Translations under genes and position numbers: made by a program | Assembly: GCF_030813795.1 (NCBI RefSeq) | Contig: NZ_JAUSUX010000004.1 | Location: forward strand, 1-64,000 | Direction of reading: 5' to 3' | Source: Desulfofundulus luciae | Lineage (GTDB): Bacteria > Bacillota > Desulfotomaculia > Desulfotomaculales > Desulfovirgulaceae | DNA length: 64,000 nucleotides | Notes under the pieces: generated by a model | The model's database searches: none | What the model was told of the DNA's origin: nothing | Seen by the model: the letters and a program-made list of their open reading frames with translations, nothing else | Shown: piece after piece, positions 53,128 to 61,985 of the stretch | Numbering within the stretch: the stretch's first letter is position 1 | Layout: every line of letters starts with the position of its first letter

Positions 53128-53796
53128 TTAGATCGCCCCGATCTCTTGCAGCGCCTCCACCCCGGCCGGGGGCGGGTCCTGCCAGAGCCAGGCCGTTTTA
53201 AGCCAGAGGCCGGGGATAACTTCGGAATGGTAGACTCCTTCGGCACCGGCGGTGTGCAGCCGGTAGCACCCGTCTTCCCCCAGACGGTAAAATTCCGCCT
53301 GCTGCCGGTCGGGATCGATCAACCAGTACTCCTTTACCCCCGCCGCCTCGTACTCCACGTACTTTTCGCCACGGTCCCGGGCGAAACTTTCCGGGGAGGT
53401 GATCTCCACCACCAGGTCCGGAGCACCGTCGAAATAGGTGGGCTTCAACCGGTGCAACCGCTCCCTGCTGATAAACACGATGTCCGGCTCGCGCCCTCGT
53501 TTTTGTGGTGCAGGCAGCTTGATGGTAAAAGGCGCCGGAATTACCTCACCCAACTGCCGCATGAGAACGAAGTTTCCCAGCAAATCCACCAGGAACCTGG
53601 CAATTCGCTGGTGCTTTACCGCCGCCGGGGTAAGGACCACCACCTCCCCGTCCACCCACTCCACCCAGATATCCTCGTCCCCCCACGCCAGGAATTCCTC
53701 GAAGGTCATGCGACTTAGTGACTTTTCGGATTCACGGTCAACCGCGTAAGCTACGGTGGTCTCCCGCACCGCTTCTTCTTTTTTTTGACAGCTCAC
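53128..53796 (-). CDS. Uma2-family (DUF820) putative endonuclease
   Basis: 222 residues. The core has EPDIVFISRERLHRL, APDLVVEITSPESFARDRGE and KYVEYEAAGVKEYWLIDPDR. It differs from the neighbouring copy mainly in its longer N-terminus (MTFEEFLAWGDEDIWVEWVD) and is not a recent duplicate. GTG start after GGGAGGTGAGG. Confidence 0.88.
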   Translation of the reverse strand: MSCQKKEEAVRETTVAYAVDRESEKSLSRMTFEEFLAWGDEDIWVEWVDGEVVVLTPAAVKHQRIARFLVDLLGNFVLMRQLGEVIPAPFTIKLPAPQKRGREPDIVFISRERLHRLKPTYFDGAPDLVVEITSPESFARDRGEKYVEYEAAGVKEYWLIDPDRQQAEFYRLGEDGCYRLHTAGAEGVYHSEVIPGLWLKTAWLWQDPPPAGVEALQEIGAI

Positions 53797-53877
53797 GGCC
53801 TCACCTCCCGGTCAGCATAACGGGCGGCAGAAATCAGAAGTTTTCCTTAGCAACATTATACCATTCAAATGCTTCTC

Positions 53878-54132
53878 CTAAAAAGGGTTCATGCCAAAAA
53901 CCCCCTTCAAGATGTCGATAAACTGTTCCTTTGTCAACCTGGCATAAATCTTTCTCCCCCGCTCCTGCAAATGCACCCACCCTTCATCCGGTGATAGGAA
54001 AAGGAACGTTAGTAATTTTTTTAAGGAGCGAATTCTTCTTTCCGGTGGAGAAGCTCTTGTTCCAACACCGCAGCCAGGTAGCGCAGGTAGGAGGCGCCTT
54101 GCGCCTGTGCCTCGCGGGACTCCAAAATACAT
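53878..54132 (-). pseudogene. unrecognised C-terminal gene fragment
   Basis: An 84-codon frame. Its last 50 residues (LSPDEGWVHLQERGRKIYAR, LTKEQFIDILKGVFG) look like a real helical C-terminus. The first 35 (Pro/Arg/Gly-rich) do not; a more protein-like reading of that DNA is in another frame (EAQAQGASYLRYLAAVLEQE). The likely explanation is a frameshifted or truncated gene. I do not recognise the family. Confidence 0.3.
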
Positions 54133-54422
54133 GGATTTTTATATATTCATAAACAAGTAAAACAAGTAAAAAATGAACTATGGTTTTATATTGAAAAAAT
54201 GCACGTTTATATTTAATTGCTAATAATAAACTAAAGAAAAAGAATACAATTACAAATTCAGTTATATGAGTAACTAAGTATAGCAGAATAACGATTAAGG
54301 TAAAAGCTATACTCCTTAATGTAGTTCCGCTTGTTATGCTTCCATCTGGATGGTCATATATTAGTCCATAATACTTTTCTCCTACATGTAGCCTTTTATA
54401 TAAATTGTAACTAACACTGCCC
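53994..54422 (-). pseudogene. AT-rich membrane-protein-like frame without a start codon
   Basis: A minus-strand frame stays open for over 130 codons. The first 100 read like a small membrane protein (YYGLIYDHPDGSITSGTTLR, then AFTLIVILLYLVTHITEFVI and IVHFLLVLLVYEYIKI) in very AT-rich DNA. There is no ATG, GTG or TTG in the upstream part, and an in-frame stop lies just before it. From about 54120 it runs into GC-rich DNA that belongs to something else. Probably the inner part of an imported gene that lost both ends. Confidence 0.35.
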
Positions 54423-54425
54423 CCA

Positions 54426-55118
54426 TCAACTTTTTACGATCAGTTGCGCTAGCAACAAGTCCATCTCCCCATCAATATCCACCGACCTCTCCCGGGGCAT
54501 GATGTAAGCATATGTCCCCGGACCGTACCAGTTATCACACTTGCGGATAAAATCCCAGCGTGCCAGGTAAATGGCGCCGTTGAGACGGTAGTACCTGGGC
54601 AACTCCTGGCGGTTGGCCGGAATGCCGGGTCTGAGGAAATCTTTCATACAGCCGTCTACGGGCAGGGTGTTGCACCACCACGGGTGATGGTCGACTTCAC
54701 AAACGGAAACGATGGCGTCGGCACTGCGTTCGATCAAAAGATCCAGTGCGTTCGTTATATCCTCTGCGGAACGCAGGGGGCTGGTGGGCTGCAGGGTCAT
54801 TACACAGTCATACTTTTTGCCCCGCTCTTCCAGCCAGGACATGGCGTGGTAGAGCACGTCAATACCCCTGGCGGTATCGGTGGCCAGGTCGGCCGGGCGC
54901 ATAAAAGGCACGTCTGCCCCGGCCTGCCGGGCAATCCGGGCGATCTCATCCCCGTCGGTGGAAACCAGCAGGTAGTCAAATACGCCGCTTTTTCTGGCCG
55001 CTTCTATTGTATGAACGATCAGCGGTTTGCCGGCCAGTAGCCGGATGTTCTTTCCGGGAAGCCCCTTTGAACCTGCTCTGGCCGGAATAAAGCCCAGGAC
55101 AGATAGACCTTTATACAA
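54426..55118 (-). CDS. legF: CMP-nonulosonate (legionaminate) cytidylyltransferase
   Basis: 230 residues of the acylneuraminate cytidylyltransferase family. It starts with the nucleotide-binding IPARAGSKGLPGKNIRLLAG, has MTLQPTSPLRSAEDI, and ends with RSVDIDGEMDLLLAQ. It activates the 9-carbon sugar with CTP. It ends a seven-gene legionaminic-type operon, which makes LegF more likely than sialic acid NeuA. TTG 55118 follows GGAGGG. Confidence 0.85.
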   Translation of the reverse strand: MYKGLSVLGFIPARAGSKGLPGKNIRLLAGKPLIVHTIEAARKSGVFDYLLVSTDGDEIARIARQAGADVPFMRPADLATDTARGIDVLYHAMSWLEERGKKYDCVMTLQPTSPLRSAEDITNALDLLIERSADAIVSVCEVDHHPWWCNTLPVDGCMKDFLRPGIPANRQELPRYYRLNGAIYLARWDFIRKCDNWYGPGTYAYIMPRERSVDIDGEMDLLLAQLIVKS

Positions 55119-55121
55119 TTG

Positions 55122-56186
55122 TTACCCTCCAAAACCCATGGTTTCAAAGAACTTGAGCGTTTGCTGATATTCGTCCCATTGCCCGATGTCAAACCAGCGG
55201 CCATGATGCGGGTAAACTCCGATCTTGAATCCCTGGTCCTGCGCGGCATGGATTAACTCCGGCATGTCAATTTTTGTCCCGCCTGGCACCAGGGGCAGCA
55301 CGGCGGGTTCCAGCACATAAACCCCAGTATTCACCAGGAAGTGAAAATTCGGTTTCTCCTCGATACGGAAACTGTTATCCTCTGTACGCAAAACACCGTA
55401 GGGAACCACAAATTCTTTCAACGCTCCCACTATGGTTATAGAATTTTGCTGCTCCCGGTGGTACTGCAACAAATGGGCATAATCCATTTCCACTATAATG
55501 TCACAATTGGTTAGCAAAAAAGTATCATCAAGATAGCCATTCAGCAGGGAAAGGGCGCCGGCCGTACCGAGAGGGGAATCTTCCTGGACAAATTCGATAT
55601 TATACGGACGGGAATCGCCATTGAAGTAAAGGCGGATAATTTCGGCTTTATAACCCAGGCATAAGATAAACCGGCTGAGCCCCTGACGGTGAAATTTTTC
55701 CATAATGACCTCGATAATGGGCTTATCCCGTAAGGGAATCATTGGTTTGGGTAGAATCCTGGTAAAAGGGTCCAACCTGGTACCCTGCCCGCCGGCCATA
55801 ATGACCACTTTTTCCGGGTGGACCTCCTTCCTGGGCAGAAACAGTTCCTGCCACATTATCAGGTCGACGACACGCCCCAGGTTATCCACAAGCGGAACAT
55901 GGCGAATGCCGTGGTCAATCATTAACTGGCGGGCGTCTTCCGGTGAAGAGCCTGCTGGAAGGACTCTCGGCCGGGGGTTCATTATTCGTTCAACCGGCTC
56001 GCGCAGATTGACGCCCTCCAGGAGTGCCCGGCGCACATCACCATCGGTGACCGTGCCCACCAGGCGACCATCCCCGTCCGTTACTAGCAATATTTGCTGG
56101 GCGGCACGGTCCATTTTTTCCAGCGCCTGGACGACAGGCAGTTCGGGCGGTACCTGAACCTTCTCCAAAATGTCGCTGCGTTCCAC
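55122..56186 (-). CDS. ptmE: PtmE-like nucleotidyltransferase with N-terminal CBS pair
   Basis: About 354 residues from GTG 56186. Residues about 1-120 form two CBS repeats (LLVTDGDGRLVGTVTDGDVR, IDHGIRHVPLVDNLGRVVDL). The rest is a sugar-1-phosphate nucleotidyltransferase with VVIMAGGQGTRLDPFTRILP and WFDIGQWDEY. In Campylobacter, PtmE makes the GDP-activated glucosamine that enters the legionaminic pathway, suggesting a GDP-linked route here. The longer frame to 56282 lies inside legI. Confidence 0.82.
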   Translation of the reverse strand: MERSDILEKVQVPPELPVVQALEKMDRAAQQILLVTDGDGRLVGTVTDGDVRRALLEGVNLREPVERIMNPRPRVLPAGSSPEDARQLMIDHGIRHVPLVDNLGRVVDLIMWQELFLPRKEVHPEKVVIMAGGQGTRLDPFTRILPKPMIPLRDKPIIEVIMEKFHRQGLSRFILCLGYKAEIIRLYFNGDSRPYNIEFVQEDSPLGTAGALSLLNGYLDDTFLLTNCDIIVEMDYAHLLQYHREQQNSITIVGALKEFVVPYGVLRTEDNSFRIEEKPNFHFLVNTGVYVLEPAVLPLVPGGTKIDMPELIHAAQDQGFKIGVYPHHGRWFDIGQWDEYQQTLKFFETMGFGG

Positions 56187-56206
56187 GGGTTGCGCCCCCC
56201 AAAAAC

Positions 56207-57226
56207 TCAGATCATTTCCCAGGTAATCACCGTGTCTGCCGGGATATCCACCCTGGCCCGCCGGCCGACAACCACGTCCCACATCTTCGGGGGAATGCCC
56301 GTCCCCGGCCTTTTGACGGTCAGTTTGTCCGGGGTGATTATCTCCCCCGCGGCTATATCGACTGCGGCGACCAGGCTGCGCCTGGCCGCGCGCATAACAT
56401 CCTGCTCGCCGGGGCTTGGGCGCTTGCGTCCGTCTCCTAAGGCCCTCTCCACGTTGCGGATCGAGCGCACCATAGCCGCCAGCTCGTCCGGTTCCAGAGA
56501 CGCCTTATGATCCGGTCCCTCCATGTTCCGGCTGAGCGTAAAGTGTTTTTCGATCACCCTGGCCCCGAGGGCTACCGCGGCCACCGCCACCTCGGTGCCC
56601 GGGGTATGGTCGGAATAACCAACGGGCAATCCAAAAGCCTGACGCAGCGTAACCATAGCCCGCAGGTTGACCTCTTCATAGGAAGCCGGATAGGCCGAAG
56701 TGCAGTGCAGGAGTGTAATTTCACGTACACCTGCATCCTGTACCACTTCAACTGCCTCCTCAACTTCGCCCAGCATGGCCATTCCCGTGGAGATTATAAG
56801 CGGTTTCCCCCGTGCGGCCACATACCTCAAAAAACGATCGTTAACCAGCTCGCCCGAAGGAATTTTGAATAACGGAACGCCCAGCTCGTCCAGGAAATCC
56901 ACACTGTAATAATCGTATGGCGTGGATAAAAACATTATCCCCGCCCGGTCGCAGTATGCCTTAAGGGTGCGAAAATCCTCCTTCGAAAGTGCAAGGCGCC
57001 GGATCATATCAAGCTGTGTCTCCTGGCCCCCGGGCATGTTGGCCTTCTGGTAGGATGCCTTTTCGGCACTGCCGGTCACTACCTCTTCCGGGACAAAAGT
57101 TTGAAACTTTACCGCGTCCGCGCCGGCAACCACTGCCGCGTCAACAAGCCTTTTGGCTGTTTCAAGGTCCCCGTTGTGGTTGACGCCCGCTTCGGCAATG
57201 ATGAAGACGCCGTTTTTAAGAGCCAT
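56207..57226 (-). CDS. legI: legionaminic acid synthase (NeuB family)
   Basis: 339 residues from ATG 57226 (GAGGTGG before it). The NeuB TIM barrel has IAEAGVNHNGDLETAKRLVD, KFQTF and KIPSGELVND; the C-terminal SAF domain (VAAVDIAAGEIITPDKLTVK, RPGTGIPP) covers the active site. It condenses PEP with the 6-carbon precursor. The gene overlaps legG by 11 bases. Confidence 0.9.
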   Translation of the reverse strand: MALKNGVFIIAEAGVNHNGDLETAKRLVDAAVVAGADAVKFQTFVPEEVVTGSAEKASYQKANMPGGQETQLDMIRRLALSKEDFRTLKAYCDRAGIMFLSTPYDYYSVDFLDELGVPLFKIPSGELVNDRFLRYVAARGKPLIISTGMAMLGEVEEAVEVVQDAGVREITLLHCTSAYPASYEEVNLRAMVTLRQAFGLPVGYSDHTPGTEVAVAAVALGARVIEKHFTLSRNMEGPDHKASLEPDELAAMVRSIRNVERALGDGRKRPSPGEQDVMRAARRSLVAAVDIAAGEIITPDKLTVKRPGTGIPPKMWDVVVGRRARVDIPADTVITWEMI

Positions 57227-58415
57227 AGCAGGCCACCTCTTTCGGGCTTGGAAAGTCAAGTTTTTTCTCAAGCAGCCGCCTGTCCAGGGGTACGGACTCC
57301 AGTACGGATACCACCCTTCCGCTCACATTACCATCGCCGTGGGGATCGTAAGGATTTTTTACCTGCCGCACTTGCCGGCGAAATTGTTCGTCATATAGAG
57401 CCCTGCGCAGCGCGGCCAGGATATCCTCCTTGCGGCAGGGCACGTCAATTACACTTTCTGCCCTTATCCGCCCCTTTTGCCTGTCACCGATGTTAATGGT
57501 TGGGACTTTAAATGAAGGTGCCTCAATGATGCCGCTGGAGGAATTGCCCACCACCGCTGCCGCATGTTTCATTACCCCCAGGTAACCTCGCGACCCCAGG
57601 CTTTTGTAAAGCTTGACGTTGGGAAACTCTGCCGCATAAGCCTCCCAGGCTGAGATAATTTTTTGAAAGCCCACTTCTGTCCCCGGGTAAGTGATAATCT
57701 GCTGGAAATCCCTAAATTCTCTTAATGCCGAGATAAGGGCATTTACCTGTTCCGTAAGATTATGGTCGACAGTTAAGGTTTCGGGGTGGTAAGTAACCAA
57801 TAATGTGGGCCCGGCGACATCAATTCCAAACCGCTCCACGATCTCTTCGGGAGTCATCAATTCCCCCAGGAGGATATTCTCCACGCCCGGCGCGCCGACC
57901 ACATGGATGCGCCAGGCTTCTTCTCCCATCTGTCTTATGCGGCGCGCATATTCGAAGGTACTGGTAAAGTGAAGGTGGGCCATCTTTGTAAGTGCATGCC
58001 GCACTTGTTCATCGATTACCCCTTCTGTTGATTCGCCTCCGGCGATGTGGGCAATAGGAATTCGTGCGATCACTGCTGCTGTAGCCGCTGCTAGAAGTTC
58101 GTGCCGGTCTCCCAAAACCAGTAATATATCGGGAGCCAGGTAATCAATTGCGGAAGCAATTTCGGCACAAGCACTGGCAACATACTTTGCAATTGCAACC
58201 GGCAGGTCCGATTCGGGAAAGCATCTTCGGAGCACAACAGTGCGAAAACCCTCTGGAATTATTTCTTTGATTGTCTCCCCTTTACAAGGACTCACGTGGT
58301 CCCCTGCAACTACCAATACAAGATCTAGTGATGAAGAAACCTCAATCCGACGCAGAATCGGTTTAAGCAGGCCAAATTCAGCCCTTGTTGTTGTAAAAGC
58401 CATTACTCTTCTCAT
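57216..58415 (-). CDS. legG: hydrolysing UDP/GDP-sugar 2-epimerase (NeuC/LegG)
   Basis: 399 residues of the GT-B-like 2-epimerase family: AFTTTRAEFGLLKPILRRIE at the start, LVLGDRHELLAAATAAVIAR, AHIAGGESTEG, and VGNSSSGIIEAPSFKVPTIN near the C-terminus. It removes the nucleotide and inverts C2 to give the 2,4-diamino hexose used by LegI. Thirteen bases from legH. Confidence 0.88.
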   Translation of the reverse strand: MRRVMAFTTTRAEFGLLKPILRRIEVSSSLDLVLVVAGDHVSPCKGETIKEIIPEGFRTVVLRRCFPESDLPVAIAKYVASACAEIASAIDYLAPDILLVLGDRHELLAAATAAVIARIPIAHIAGGESTEGVIDEQVRHALTKMAHLHFTSTFEYARRIRQMGEEAWRIHVVGAPGVENILLGELMTPEEIVERFGIDVAGPTLLVTYHPETLTVDHNLTEQVNALISALREFRDFQQIITYPGTEVGFQKIISAWEAYAAEFPNVKLYKSLGSRGYLGVMKHAAAVVGNSSSGIIEAPSFKVPTINIGDRQKGRIRAESVIDVPCRKEDILAALRRALYDEQFRRQVRQVKNPYDPHGDGNVSGRVVSVLESVPLDRRLLEKKLDFPSPKEVACYGS

Positions 58416-58428
58416 CGCTTTATCTCAA

Positions 58429-59070
58429 TCACTTCAAACTCATTGCCGGATTACCTGCCACCACGGTCCAGGACTCCACATCGTGCAGCACCACCGCCCC
58501 GGCGCCTACCAGGGCACCTTCCCCTACGGTTACGCCCTGGATCACCACGGCACCGGCACCAATATGGGCCAGGCGGTCCACTCTAACCCCGCCACAGAGC
58601 ACCGCCCCTGGCGCTACGTGCACGTGATCCCCAAGGACGCAGTCGTGCTCGACCACAGCGGCAGAATTGACGATGGTGTTGATACCGATCTTTGCCCCCG
58701 CATTAACCACCGCGCCCGGCGCGATTATACAGCCTTCACCGATCACCACATCGGGTGCCACGACTGCCGCCGGGTGTTTAAGCGGCGGGAACTCAAACCC
58801 CATGGCGCGGATCCGTTCATACAATTCACACCGCGGCCGGTTATCCCCCGTCCCTCCCAGGCCGAGCGCTGCCAGCCTGACCCCCTGCCTGAACAGGGCG
58901 GGTAGAACGCCGTCATCACCCAGGTACTTATAACGGCAAGAAATAGTAGCCGCACCCGCGGCGGGAGCCGTGTACCCTACTACGAAGAAAATGCCGAGCG
59001 CCTCGACGATACTGGCAACCACCGCCGCATGTCCGCCCGCCCCGATAATAACTATTGGTTGCTCTTCCAC
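58429..59070 (-). CDS. legH: sugar O/N-acyltransferase (NeuD/PglD/LegH type)
   Basis: 213 residues: an N-terminal Rossmann-like part (VIIGAGGHAAVVASIVEALG) and a left-handed beta-helix of hexapeptide repeats (VIGEGCIIAPGAVVNAGAKI, then VEHDCVLGDHVHVAPGAVL). The catalytic His is in EHDC. It would acetylate the 4-amino group. GTG start eight bases after AAAGGTG. A decayed copy of its first half lies at 61224. Confidence 0.85.
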   Translation of the reverse strand: MEEQPIVIIGAGGHAAVVASIVEALGIFFVVGYTAPAAGAATISCRYKYLGDDGVLPALFRQGVRLAALGLGGTGDNRPRCELYERIRAMGFEFPPLKHPAAVVAPDVVIGEGCIIAPGAVVNAGAKIGINTIVNSAAVVEHDCVLGDHVHVAPGAVLCGGVRVDRLAHIGAGAVVIQGVTVGEGALVGAGAVVLHDVESWTVVAGNPAMSLK

Positions 59071-59076
59071 AAGGTT

Positions 59077-60186
59077 TCACCTTTCCAACAGGACCTGGCA
59101 TACATACCGAACGTCTTCTTCCGTAAGAAAACTAGCACTCGGCAGATTCAGCCCCCGCCTGTGCAAGGATTCGGCCACGGGACATGTTTTAAGGCCATAT
59201 CCCGCATACGCCGGCTGCCGGGAAAGAGGTAAAAACAAGGGCCGTACCTGGATGCCTGCCCCTTGCAATCTCCTGGCCAGGGCATACCGATCCTGGCCAA
59301 AGTCATTCGGGTTAACCAATATCGAAAACAGCCACCAGCTACTCCGCCCCTCGTGTAACTCCTGCTGCCACCCCAGTCCGGGGACTTTATTTAAAAGCTC
59401 CCGGTACAACGACGCATTCCTGCGCTTCGTAGCCAGGAATTGTTCCAGGCGCTCCATTTGTGCCAGGCCCAAAGCCGCCTGGGTGTTGGTTAGTCGAAAA
59501 TTATATCCGATTTCAAGGTGCTCATACTCCATGACACCGAAGGCCCGCCCCTGGTTGACCAGCAGGCGCGCGCGTGCAGCCAGGTCGGGATCATTTGTTA
59601 CCAGCATGCCGCCCCCGCCGGTGGTGATCACCTTGTTCCCGTTGAAGCTGAATATACCGATATCTCCAAACGTCCCCACATGTTGCCCGTTATAGGTAGC
59701 ACCAAGCGCTTCGGCGGCGTCCTCAATCACGTATAAGCCGTGCCTGCGGGCTATGTCCATCAACCGCGACATGTCCGCGGGGTTGCCGTAGAGATGAACG
59801 GGTATAACGGCGCGTGTGCGGTCCGTGACCGCCCTTTCAACCTCGTCGGGATCGATATTCCAGGTCAGGGGATCCACGTCCACCACCACGGGAGTCGCGC
59901 CTACGTATACCACCGGATTTGCAGTGGCGATAAAGGTAAGTGCCGGTACAATAACTTCGTCTCCCGGGCCGATTCCCAGGAGCCTTAAGGCCAGGTGAAT
60001 GGCCGCCGTGCCGTTGACCGTGGCCACGGCATACCGGGCACCTACATACCCGGCGAAACGTCCCTCAAATTCGCTGACCAGAGGTCCTATGGACGAAACG
60101 TAGCCGCTTTCCAGGGCGCGCAGCACGTACTCTTTTTCCAGTTCACCGATGTTTGGAGCATCCAAGGGGATGCGAATACTAGTCAA
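59077..60186 (-). CDS. legC: LegC-type nucleotide-sugar aminotransferase
   Basis: About 369 residues of the DegT/DnrJ/EryC1 fold. PLP lysine is in IFSFNGNKVITTGGGG, with the preceding VIEDAAEALGATYNGQHVG; NFRLTNTQAALGLAQMERLE follows. It aminates the 4-keto sugar made by LegB. TTG 60186 has AGGGGGA nine bases before it and fits the family start; ATG 60210, which overlaps the legB stop as ATGA, is the alternative and adds eight residues. Confidence 0.88.
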   Translation of the reverse strand: MTSIRIPLDAPNIGELEKEYVLRALESGYVSSIGPLVSEFEGRFAGYVGARYAVATVNGTAAIHLALRLLGIGPGDEVIVPALTFIATANPVVYVGATPVVVDVDPLTWNIDPDEVERAVTDRTRAVIPVHLYGNPADMSRLMDIARRHGLYVIEDAAEALGATYNGQHVGTFGDIGIFSFNGNKVITTGGGGMLVTNDPDLAARARLLVNQGRAFGVMEYEHLEIGYNFRLTNTQAALGLAQMERLEQFLATKRRNASLYRELLNKVPGLGWQQELHEGRSSWWLFSILVNPNDFGQDRYALARRLQGAGIQVRPLFLPLSRQPAYAGYGLKTCPVAESLHRRGLNLPSASFLTEEDVRYVCQVLLER

Positions 60187-60206
60187 CCGAGAATTCCCCC
60201 TGCCTG

Positions 60207-61184
60207 TCATACATTGTAAAGGTCCGGTTTGTATAAGTAAAGATTTTCCCTGAACCACTGGATAGTTTCCCGTAACCCCTCTTCAAGGGTGCACCGGGGA
60301 GTCCAGCCGGCAAGTTCGTAAGCCCGGCGGTTGTCGCACAGCAGGCGGTTAACCTCACTGGGGGCGGGCCTTAGCCGGGCATCTTCCTGTTCGATGCTTA
60401 TTTTCCTTCCCATAATATTTTCTATCTGCTCAACCAGATCCTTTATAGATGTTTCTCTCCCGCTACCGATATTCACCACCTGCCCTACCGTTCTTTCGGA
60501 TAAGCCGACGGCGAGTATTCCCGAAACTGTATCGCGCACATAATTGAAGTCACGGGTAGGGCTGAGGTTGCCCAAGCGGATGGTCCGGTTGCCGGCCAGA
60601 ACCTGAGTGATTATGGTGGGAATAACGGCACGGGCCGATTGGCGGGGGCCAAAGGTGTTAAAAGGCCGCACGACTACTACCGGCAGGCCAAAGGAGCGGT
60701 AAAAACTCAAAGCCAGCTGGTCGGCGGCAATCTTGGTGGCTGCGTAAGGGGATTGGGCCTGCAGGGGGTGTTCTTCGTCAATGGGAACGTAACGAGCCGT
60801 ACCGTACACCTCGGAAGTGGAGGTATGCACCACCCGTTGAACTCCTTCTTCCCGGGCAGCCTGGAGGATATTATAGGTGCCCTCGACATTTGTTTTGATG
60901 TAGGCCAGCGGAGAAATGTACGAATAAGGAATACCGATAAGGGCTGCCAGGTGGAAAATGACCTCAACACCGCGGACGGAATTTCTGACGCTGTCGTAAT
61001 CGCGAACGTCCCCGGTATAAATTTCGATGTTCTTAAGACACCGCACCGTCTGCAGCCAGCCCCAGTCGTTGCGGGCATTGTAGCGGACAAATGCTCTTAC
61101 ATTATATCCTTGCCTTACTAGTTCTTCCACTAGATGAGAGCCTATGAAACCTGCTGATCCGGTGACTAAAACTGTACTTGTCAT
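60207..61184 (-). CDS. legB: LegB-type nucleotide-sugar 4,6-dehydratase
   Basis: 325 residues, SDR fold. LVTGSAGFIGSHLVEELVRQ binds NAD, HLAALIGIPYSYISPLAYIK and HTSTSEVYGTA carry the dehydratase-type active-site Thr/Glu region, and SPYAATK the Tyr/Lys. It is the first gene of the operon and commits the hexosamine to legionaminic-type synthesis. Confidence 0.88.
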   Translation of the reverse strand: MTSTVLVTGSAGFIGSHLVEELVRQGYNVRAFVRYNARNDWGWLQTVRCLKNIEIYTGDVRDYDSVRNSVRGVEVIFHLAALIGIPYSYISPLAYIKTNVEGTYNILQAAREEGVQRVVHTSTSEVYGTARYVPIDEEHPLQAQSPYAATKIAADQLALSFYRSFGLPVVVVRPFNTFGPRQSARAVIPTIITQVLAGNRTIRLGNLSPTRDFNYVRDTVSGILAVGLSERTVGQVVNIGSGRETSIKDLVEQIENIMGRKISIEQEDARLRPAPSEVNRLLCDNRRAYELAGWTPRCTLEEGLRETIQWFRENLYLYKPDLYNV

Positions 61185-61223
61185 TTTTCATGCTCCTAAA
61201 GTGTTAGATTAAAAAGTTAAGAT

Positions 61224-61555
61224 CTATAAAAAGCAATATTGTTTATCGCCTACTCCATAACTGGTTACAACCTGATCCAGGGAAACGTCAAAGTTGGGAA
61301 CTTTGATAATTCCCTGAGCCTCCCAGGCTTCAAACTGCAGGCGGTTATCTCCCCCACCGCCAACGCCCATTGCAGCAAGTACAATCCCCTGCCTCAACAC
61401 GTCGGATAGAACGTCGTCGTTACCAAGGTATTGGTAATAACAACAAATAATATTTTCACCTGGCGAAGGAGCCTTGTACCCTACGATGACAAAATCAATT
61501 ATTTCGATAGTACTTGAAAGCATTAAAGCATGATCATACTTCCCTATATTGCGCT
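61224..61555 (-). pseudogene. decayed N-terminal copy of a LegH/NeuD-type acyltransferase
   Basis: The frame matches the Rossmann-like half of the intact LegH at 58429 block by block: IVEALGIFFVVGYTAPAAG against TIEIIDFVIVGYKAPSPG, CRYKYLGDDGVL against CYYQYLGNDDVL, and RLAALGLGGTGDNR against VLAAMGVGGGGDNR. Similarity extends upstream of its first ATG (IGKYDHALML) to a stop, and the beta-helix half is missing. It is a divergent, truncated relative, not a recent duplicate, just upstream of legB. Confidence 0.75.
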
Positions 61556-61580
61556 ACCAAATCCGACAGATATCACCAGC

Positions 61581-61899
61581 TTAGGTGGGCTTACACCGGA
61601 ATGCTTCTTCGATTTTTTCTTTGGTAAGATTTCGCTTTATTGCCACAATTACCGGATCGGCATATACGTTGCAGTAAGGCTTTTTTCGGATGTATAGTTC
61701 AACAAAGACAACGACGTCCTCTGTGAAAGTTGATTCATTCAGCCGTCTGTAGAGGTACAATTGGACTTGCGAATCATGATTTCCCCACAAAATTTTATTA
61801 ACCAAAATAGTTGAATCTCCGGTCAGCCTTTGAATAAATTCTGTTAACTCGTTTTTTGCCTAGAATATTCGCCAATTCGCACCAAATTTCCCTCCTGCA
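61581..61899 (-). pseudogene. small unknown gene, apparently frameshifted
   Basis: A strong AGGAGGG site followed by TTG/GTG near 61886-61889 starts a frame reading VRIGEYSRQK that stops after 12 codons. The next frame carries on as NELTEFIQRLTGDSTILVNK and ends in RNLTKEKIEEAFRCKPT at 61581. The junction is a six-base A/T run (61852-61857); one more base would give a single protein of about 98 residues. The sequence looks protein-like (VVFVELYIRKKPYCNVYAD) but I do not recognise it. Confidence 0.4.
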
Positions 61900-61985
61900 A
61901 GCGTACGAGGAACACTTTACTACCGGTTGACGCATACGTGGAAGCGGTTGTCGGTGGGACCTACAAGCGTACTAGGAACACTTTA
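61898..61985. repeat. pair of 23-bp direct repeats
   Basis: caagcgtac, one variable base, then aggaacactttac occurs at 61898-61920 and 61963-61985, 65 bases apart. The second copy overlaps the stop codon of the upstream gene. It may be a local duplication or a protein-binding pair. Confidence 0.5.
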
